NCBI GenBank assembly: GCA_934613165.1
Contig: CAKTSW010000109.1
Location: 1-5,669 of the forward strand
Direction of reading: 5' to 3'
Length of the DNA stretch: 5,669 nt
From: an uncultured Ellagibacter sp.
GTDB taxonomy: Bacteria; Actinomycetota; Coriobacteriia; Coriobacteriales; Eggerthellaceae
Shown: positions 1 through 3,678 of the stretch, piece after piece
Layout of the letters: each line of letters opens with the position of its first letter
Numbering within the stretch: position 1 is the first letter of the stretch
Made by a program: the position numbers and the translations under genes
The notes under the pieces: model-generated
Database searches by the model: none
What the model was told of the DNA's origin: nothing
What the model saw: only the letters and a program-made list of their open reading frames with translations

Positions 1-120
1 GAATACCGCCATTCCAATTCACCATAGGACGATGTCAGCCAAGAAGAAATCACCCCCGGTTCGGGGAGTAAGATAGGAGCAACAACCTGCCGCACGCCCC
101 CTCCACCCGAAAGGATCGTC
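1..120. other. Leader region upstream of the cupin gene, no gene supported
   Basis: No reading frame here shows a recognisable protein. An upstream gene could end at the TAG at 25-27, but only eight codons would be visible, so this cannot be judged. A small hairpin (CCCCG at 54-58, GTT loop, CGGGG at 62-66) has an A-rich stretch on its left (AAGAAGAAAT, 41-50), so on the minus strand it would be followed by pyrimidines. This is too weak to call a terminator. The only firm signal is GAAAGGA at 109-115, five bases before the ATG at 121, which is the ribosome binding site of the next gene. I see no convincing -35/-10 pair. Confidence 0.5.
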
Positions 121-570
121 ATGTACGAGAACAACGAAGGAACCTACGGAAAGCTCATCATTCAGGATTTGCACGACCCTCAGGCTGGGACGCCGGAATT
201 CCAGGAGATGTACCGCAAGTTCTCCCGCCGCATCCTGTGGATCGACGATGAAGTGTGCCCCGGAGCGTTCCAGATGAACACCGCCTGGTACCATTCCGTG
301 CCCGAGAAGGACCCGGTATTCGAAGAGCATTCCCACGACTCCGACGAGCTTATCGGGTTCTTCGGTTCGAATCCTGAAGACCCGTACGATTTAGGAGGGG
401 AAATCGTGATCACGCTGAATGGCGAAGAGCATCGCATCACACGGTCGAGCATCATCTTCTGCCCCGCCGGTATGCCGCATATGCGCATGAGCATCCGTCG
501 CGTCGACCGCCCGATCTTCCATTTCTCGGTCGTGACCTCGAAAGCCTACGACAACGGGGCGTATGAATAG
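121..570 (+). CDS. Small single-domain cupin protein, function unknown
   Basis: This 149-residue protein is a probable cytoplasmic cupin (double-stranded beta-helix) protein with no signal peptide or membrane segment. Cupin motif 1 is visible as H70, H72 and E76 within EEHSHDSDELIGFFG, and motif 2 as CPAGMPH ending in H120. Together these give the usual 3-His/1-Glu metal site. Between the motifs lies the stretch NPEDPYDLGGEI (84-95), which I recall from orphan cupins of anaerobic bacteria; that memory is not a database result. About 60 residues precede the domain, with no recognisable motif. The start is well supported by GAAAGGA five bases upstream of the ATG. The gene stands alone and converges on the symporter gene, so context gives no substrate. 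It could be a metal-dependent small-molecule enzyme or a binding protein. The fold is fairly certain and the function is unknown. Confidence 0.85.
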   Translation: MYENNEGTYGKLIIQDLHDPQAGTPEFQEMYRKFSRRILWIDDEVCPGAFQMNTAWYHSVPEKDPVFEEHSHDSDELIGFFGSNPEDPYDLGGEIVITLNGEEHRITRSSIIFCPAGMPHMRMSIRRVDRPIFHFSVVTSKAYDNGAYE

Positions 571-646
571 GAGCCGGGGCGTGCTGTTGAATCCGATTTA
601 TTGGTAGGTTTCTAAGTGTATTCGCCTAATCGCCAATTCATAAAAT

Positions 647-687
647 ACCCCCGTTTTGTGTGCAGCGACTGCACACAAAACGGGGGT
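647..687 (-). terminator. Strong hairpin terminator between convergent genes
   Basis: A perfect 19-bp stem (647-665 with 669-687) closes a three-base CGA loop. Read on the minus strand, the stem is followed by TATTTTAT, a T-rich tail typical of an intrinsic terminator, so it mainly serves the symporter gene that ends at 770. On the plus strand the stem is followed by TTAAAGG, a poor U-tract. It may still stop or stabilise the cupin transcript, making it partly bidirectional. A much weaker imperfect hairpin (712-755) lies between it and the symporter stop codon. Confidence 0.88.
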
Positions 688-769
688 TAAAGGGGTCGTT
701 TTCGTACTGTTGGCGTGAATGAGTGTTTGCTGTTCACTCCATTTAGTTAGACGCCTACACTTTCCAACC

Positions 770-2194
770 CTACTTCCCTTCCAACACGGGAATCTCCACG
801 TCGTCGTGTTCGTCGAGGTTGTCGTCGTACACGTAATGCTTCGTTTCCTTCGCGATCATGCCGGACAGCGCGAGCACGACAATGATGTTCGGAATGGCCA
901 TGAGCGCATTCGTGATGTCGGACACCGTCCACACCACGTCGGCCACGCCGACCGCGCCCAAAAACGCCGCGATCACGTAAAGCACCTGGTAGGGGCGGAT
1001 CGCGTGCTTGCCGAACAGGTACGTCACGCAGCGGTTGCCGTAATAGGACCAGCCCAGGATCGTCGAATACGAGAACAGGATCATGCCGAGCACCAGCACC
1101 GGCGTGCCCACATACGGGATGCTCGCGAACGCCGCGCTCGTGAGCTCGGCACCGGCGGCGATCTTGCCCGCAGCGATGCTCGCCACCACGTCAGGGTTCG
1201 CAAGCATGGTCGACACAAGCACGACACCCGTAAGCGCGCAGATGATAACCGTGTCCCAGAACGTTCCCGTCATGGAAACGAGCGCCTGACGTGCGGGATT
1301 GCGCGTCGTCGCGGCCGACGCCACGATCGGCGCCGAGCCCAAGCCCGACTCGTTCGAGAACAGCCCGCGCGCGCACCCGAACTGGATCGCGGCCATGACG
1401 CCGCTTCCCAAAAGCCCTCCGAACGCCGCTTGCGGGTTGAACGCGCTCTCCACGATAAGCTGAATCGCCGGGACGATGTACTCGACGTTCGTGCCCAGGA
1501 TGACGACGCACCCCCAAGCATAGGCGATGGCCATGAACGGCACGAGCTTCTCGCACACCCGCGAGATCACCTTCACGCCGCCGAAGATGACGACCGACAC
1601 CATGATTACGATGGCGAGCCCGATTCCCCAGGTGGGGATGCCCGGGAAGTTCGACGTGATGATGCCCGTCATCGAGCTCGACTGCACCGCTGAGCCGATG
1701 CCGAACGACGCCACGGCCGCGAACAGCGCGAACGCGCCCGCGCCGAACACCGCCCACCACGGCGTCTCCCCGTCCTTCTTGAACGCGCGCTTCCACGCGT
1801 ACATCGCGCCGCCGAGCATCTTGCCCTCGTGGTCCTTCACGCGGTACTTCACGGCCGCAAAGGTTTCGGAGTACTTGGTCGCGATGCCGAACACGCCGGT
1901 AAGCCACATCCACAGAACCGCGCCCGGCCCGCCCGACATGATGGCCGTCGCCACGCCGACGATGTTGCCCGTGCCGATGGTCGCCGAAAGCGCAGTGCAC
2001 AAGGCACCGAACTGGGAAATGTCGCCTTCCGCATCAGGGTCTTTCGTGACGGAGAGCTTGATGGCGCGCGGCAGCTTGCGCTGGATGAAGCCGGTGCGCA
2101 CCGTGAGGAAAATATGCGATCCTAAAAGCAGGATGATCATCGGCGGCCCCCAAACGGCGGCGTCGATGCTGTTGATGATACCGATGAGGTCCAT
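770..2194 (-). CDS. Sodium:alanine/glycine symporter, AGCS family
   Basis: This 474-residue inner-membrane protein belongs to the amino acid:cation symporter (AGCS) family, which couples uptake of alanine or glycine to Na+ (or H+). Family hallmarks are visible: ALSATIGTGNIVGVATAI (68-85), GGPGAVLWMW (88-97), KYSETFAAVKYR (107-118), the highly conserved GCARGLFSNESGLGSAPI (273-290) and FSYSTILGWSYYG (374-386). Hydrophobic segments run throughout, consistent with about 10 to 11 helices, and the chain ends in an acidic tail (DDNLDEHDDVE, 458-468). The length is normal for the family. The minus-strand ATG at 2194-2192 is preceded by AAGGGA (2207-2202) with 7-nt spacing, supporting this start. It is a single-gene unit ending in the 647-687 terminator. 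No neighbour identifies the substrate. Family assignment is firm; alanine/glycine specificity is inferred from the family. Confidence 0.96.
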   Translation of the reverse strand: MDLIGIINSIDAAVWGPPMIILLLGSHIFLTVRTGFIQRKLPRAIKLSVTKDPDAEGDISQFGALCTALSATIGTGNIVGVATAIMSGGPGAVLWMWLTGVFGIATKYSETFAAVKYRVKDHEGKMLGGAMYAWKRAFKKDGETPWWAVFGAGAFALFAAVASFGIGSAVQSSSMTGIITSNFPGIPTWGIGLAIVIMVSVVIFGGVKVISRVCEKLVPFMAIAYAWGCVVILGTNVEYIVPAIQLIVESAFNPQAAFGGLLGSGVMAAIQFGCARGLFSNESGLGSAPIVASAATTRNPARQALVSMTGTFWDTVIICALTGVVLVSTMLANPDVVASIAAGKIAAGAELTSAAFASIPYVGTPVLVLGMILFSYSTILGWSYYGNRCVTYLFGKHAIRPYQVLYVIAAFLGAVGVADVVWTVSDITNALMAIPNIIVVLALSGMIAKETKHYVYDDNLDEHDDVEIPVLEGK

Positions 2195-2296
2195 GGGTGC
2201 ATCCCTTCCCTTCTGCGTAGGCGGAATCGGCGGATGCGGCGCGTTATGGGTTGGGGGTCGCGCCGCAGAGCCGCCTTGGGGTATGTGTGCCGAACC

Positions 2297-2320
2297 ATTG
2301 CTTTAGCGCACTAAAGCAAT
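2297..2320. promoter_or_regulatory. Perfect 10-bp palindrome, possible operator
   Basis: ATTGCTTTAG (2297-2306) and its exact reverse complement CTAAAGCAAT (2311-2320) flank a CGCA centre. The block is AT-rich within GC-rich surroundings and lies about 100 bp upstream of the symporter start, where an operator could sit. It lacks a following T-tract on either strand, so it is not a standard terminator. On the plus strand TTGCTT (2298-2303) and TAGCAT (2322-2327), 18 bp apart, form a weak promoter-like pair overlapping the palindrome, with no obvious gene immediately downstream. The binding protein, if any, is unknown. Confidence 0.5.
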
Positions 2321-2488
2321 CTAGCATCTCGTACGATAGAGGTAGGCTGTTACGCGCGTGTTTCACGGCCGACGGCGCAGGCGAGCGGTTCGTTACGCGG
2401 GAAGAGCGGCGGGCAACGCTGAAATGTCGCAGCGCGTGCGGTCGAAACGGTCCGCAAAGAACGCGCGTGGCAGCCTGAAGGCTTGCAC

Positions 2489-2653
2489 TGGCGACTTTTC
2501 GGGGGTTGTGCGAGAGCCGGAGCGCCTCGCATGGCCCTCGGCGACGCATGTTCTCGCAAGCGCGATGCATTTTCCCAGGTCGCGGAATTCGCCAGCCGCA
2601 CAACGCGCCGAACGCGCAAGCCCTGATTTCGCACAACCCCCGAAAAGTCGCCA
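2489..2653. repeat. 165-bp element with perfect 25-bp inverted repeats
   Basis: The arm at 2489-2513 (beginning TGGCGACTTTTCGG) is the exact reverse complement of 2629-2653 (ending CCGAAAAGTCGCCA), a 25-bp perfect match separated by 115 bp. The interior has no supported gene. It repeats the short word CGCACAAC at 2597-2604, which also occurs in the right arm at 2630-2637. CGCGGAATTCGCCA at 2581-2594 recurs with one mismatch just outside the right arm at 2661-2674. I see no target-site duplication next to the arms. It could be a MITE-like or other dispersed intergenic repeat, a relic of a mobile element, or DNA encoding a long RNA stem. The sequence alone does not decide. Confidence 0.75.
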
Positions 2654-2692
2654 AACCCCCCGCGAAATTCGCCATGCGCGTTGAAAAAGGGG

Positions 2693-2721
2693 TTGCCACG
2701 ACGAAACGCCGGCCCTACAAT
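2693..2721 (+). promoter_or_regulatory. Sigma70-type promoter of the riboflavin transport operon
   Basis: TTGCCA (2693-2698) and TACAAT (2716-2721) are separated by exactly 17 bp and each matches the consensus at four or five of six positions. Transcription would start near 2728-2731. That is only a few bases before the first riboswitch stem at 2736, so the leader would begin with almost nothing ahead of the aptamer. The position directly before an FMN riboswitch strengthens the call. Confidence 0.8.
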
Positions 2722-2735
2722 GCGCGCTAGATGAA

Positions 2736-2931
2736 TTCTGTTTCAGGGCGGGGTGAGATTCCCCACTGGCGGTAACCGGGCAGCGCGCATCGCGCGCGAC
2801 AGACCCGGAAGTCCGCGACCCGAACGCAGAAGCCACGGCCCGCGCAACTCATCGAGCCTGGAGCTTCCGCGCACGGCTGACCCGGTGAGAATCCGGGACC
2901 AACGGTCACAGTCCGGATGGAAGAGGCAGAA
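2736..2931 (+). promoter_or_regulatory. FMN riboswitch aptamer (RFN element)
   Basis: The conserved RFN blocks appear in order: AGGGCGGGGTGAGATTCCCC (2745-2764), GGCGGTAA (2768-2775), AAGTCCGCGACCCG (2809-2822), CCCGGTGAGAATCCGGG (2881-2897) and AACGGTCACAGTCCGGATGG (2901-2920). The closing stem P1 pairs 2736-2744 with 2923-2931 (nine pairs, two of them G-U). An internal stem pairs CCGGG (2776-2780) with CCCGG (2804-2808). The variable arm at 2823-2873 is about 51 nt, longer than the roughly 14 nt I recall for Bacillus subtilis ribD. The aptamer binds flavin mononucleotide. Followed by a terminator and ribU, it should switch the operon off when FMN is abundant. Confidence 0.97.
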
Positions 2932-2932
2932 G

Positions 2933-2971
2933 TTCGCGCGTGCACGCGCCTGCGTGCGCGTCACCTGCGAA
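2933..2971 (+). promoter_or_regulatory. GC-rich hairpin between aptamer and terminator
   Basis: TTCGC (2933-2937) pairs with GCGAA (2967-2971), enclosing a 10-bp stem (2938-2947 with 2952-2961, two G-U pairs) capped by GCCT. CACCT (2962-2966) is left unpaired. It starts two bases after the aptamer closes and ends four bases before the terminator stem. It may be part of the expression platform that decides between antitermination and termination, or a stable spacer helix. The pairing is visible; the role is inferred. Confidence 0.5.
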
Positions 2972-2974
2972 TTT

Positions 2975-3017
2975 ACGAGCCCGTATGACTGACGAATTCA
3001 TGCGGGCTCGTCTTTTT
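2975..3017 (+). terminator. Riboswitch-controlled intrinsic terminator
   Basis: A 14-bp stem (2975-2988 with 2998-3011, one G-U pair) with a 9-nt loop is followed directly by TCTTTTT (3011-3017). It sits 43 nt after the FMN aptamer and before the ribU ribosome binding site, the classic place for a premature terminator. I expect it to form when FMN is bound. An alternative fold that would disrupt it is discussed in the findings. Confidence 0.92.
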
Positions 3018-3060
3018 GTGCAAGGGAAAGACGGACCCGGATCGAACCACCTTGCGCGAA

Positions 3061-3067
3061 AAGGAGG
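3061..3067 (+). promoter_or_regulatory. Ribosome binding site that fixes the ribU start
   Basis: AAGGAGG, a near-perfect Shine-Dalgarno sequence, lies five bases before the ATG at 3073. An in-frame ATG at 3016 is further upstream but falls in the T-tract of the terminator and has no such site, so 3073 is the start. Confidence 0.93.
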
Positions 3068-3072
3068 CTTCC

Positions 3073-3672
3073 ATGCCCGCAAACCAAGCCGCGAAGAAAC
3101 CGGCCGCACCGTTCGAGAACACGAACCGCTGGAGCACGCGGCAGCTCGTCACGATGGCGCTCATGTGCGCCTTGTCCTCGCTCTTCTCGTTCGTGCAGAT
3201 TCCGCTTCTGCCCGCCGCGCCCTTCCTGACCTACGACCCCTCGCTCGTCCCCGCCATGGTATGCGGCTTCGCGTACGGCCCGGGCGCGGGCTTCGTCGTC
3301 GGCGCCATCGCCGCCGTCATCCACGGCCTTATCCTGGGCGAATGGGTCGGGTCGCTCATGAACATCTGCGCCACGCTGTTCTTCGTGGTGCCCGCCGCGC
3401 TCATCTACCGCAAGAAGCACACGCTTCAAGGCGCGATTGCGGGCCTTATCGTCGGCGTCGTCATCGCGACCCTGGGCAGCGTTGCGACCAACCTCACCAT
3501 CGGCGTGGCCTTCTGGTACGGCACGCCCGACGCGATCATGCCGCTCATCCTTCCCGCCGTCGTTCCGTTCAACCTGATCAAGACGGTGCTGAACTCGCTT
3601 CTGACGCTGATCGTGTACAAGGCGATCTCGAACCTCATCACGCCGAAGAAAAACCAGGTGAAAGGCCGCTAA
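3073..3672 (+). CDS. ribU: Riboflavin ECF transporter S component RibU
   Basis: This 199-residue integral membrane protein is the substrate-binding S component of an energy-coupling factor vitamin transporter. The polar N-terminus (1-20) is followed by about six hydrophobic segments, roughly 24-46, 57-67, 70-88, 97-112, 118-137 and 158-188, and a basic tail (KKNQVKGR). The first helix holds A29-L-M-C-A33, matching the AxxxA motif by which S components dock on EcfT. The segment YDPSLVPAMVCGFAYGPGAG (54-73) resembles the ligand-pocket region of RibU-type proteins. Riboflavin specificity rests mainly on the FMN riboswitch directly upstream. The length is normal for the family. The next gene, encoding the transporter's ATPase, begins six bases after the TAA, so the two are cotranscribed and probably translationally coupled. 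A different flavin or related substrate is possible but less likely. Confidence 0.92.
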   Translation: MPANQAAKKPAAPFENTNRWSTRQLVTMALMCALSSLFSFVQIPLLPAAPFLTYDPSLVPAMVCGFAYGPGAGFVVGAIAAVIHGLILGEWVGSLMNICATLFFVVPAALIYRKKHTLQGAIAGLIVGVVIATLGSVATNLTIGVAFWYGTPDAIMPLILPAVVPFNLIKTVLNSLLTLIVYKAISNLITPKKNQVKGR

Positions 3673-3678
3673 CTTACC

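Larger units (their letters stand above)
2195..2692. other. Gene-free but structured intergenic region
   Basis: About 500 bases separate the symporter start from the riboflavin operon promoter. Several short frames are open here because the DNA is GC-rich. None has a good ribosome binding site or a recognisable domain, and they overlap each other on both strands. What can be seen is the symporter ribosome binding site (2202-2207), a perfect palindrome (2297-2320), a small hairpin with a TGAA loop (2470-2486) and the long inverted-repeat element (2489-2653). A clear promoter for the symporter was not found. Confidence 0.7.

Noticed and set aside
712..755. Imperfect hairpin (GGCGT/ACGCC with GAGTG/CACTC inside) after the symporter stop
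   Set aside because: It has large internal loops and no T-tract. The perfect 19-bp hairpin at 647-687 is the better terminator.
719..1693. Long plus-strand open frame of 324 codons antisense to the symporter gene
   Set aside because: It is very rich in Arg and His with no hydrophobic core or motif, as expected for a shadow frame of GC-rich coding DNA. The opposite strand encodes a textbook AGCS protein.
2489..2653. Insertion sequence or CRISPR interpretation of the inverted repeats
   Set aside because: There is no transposase frame inside, no visible target-site duplication, and only one pair of arms with no regularly spaced repeats, so neither an IS nor a CRISPR array is supported.
2244..2836. 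Several overlapping short frames on both strands in the intergenic region
   Set aside because: They overlap one another, lack ribosome binding sites and recognisable domains, and several read through the inverted-repeat arms, giving repeated NPRKVA or QPPKSRQ words that come from the DNA repeat.
3016..3075. Alternative upstream ATG for ribU at 3016
   Set aside because: The ATG lies in the terminator U-tract and has no ribosome binding site. The ATG at 3073 has AAGGAGG at ideal spacing and removes a non-family 19-residue extension.
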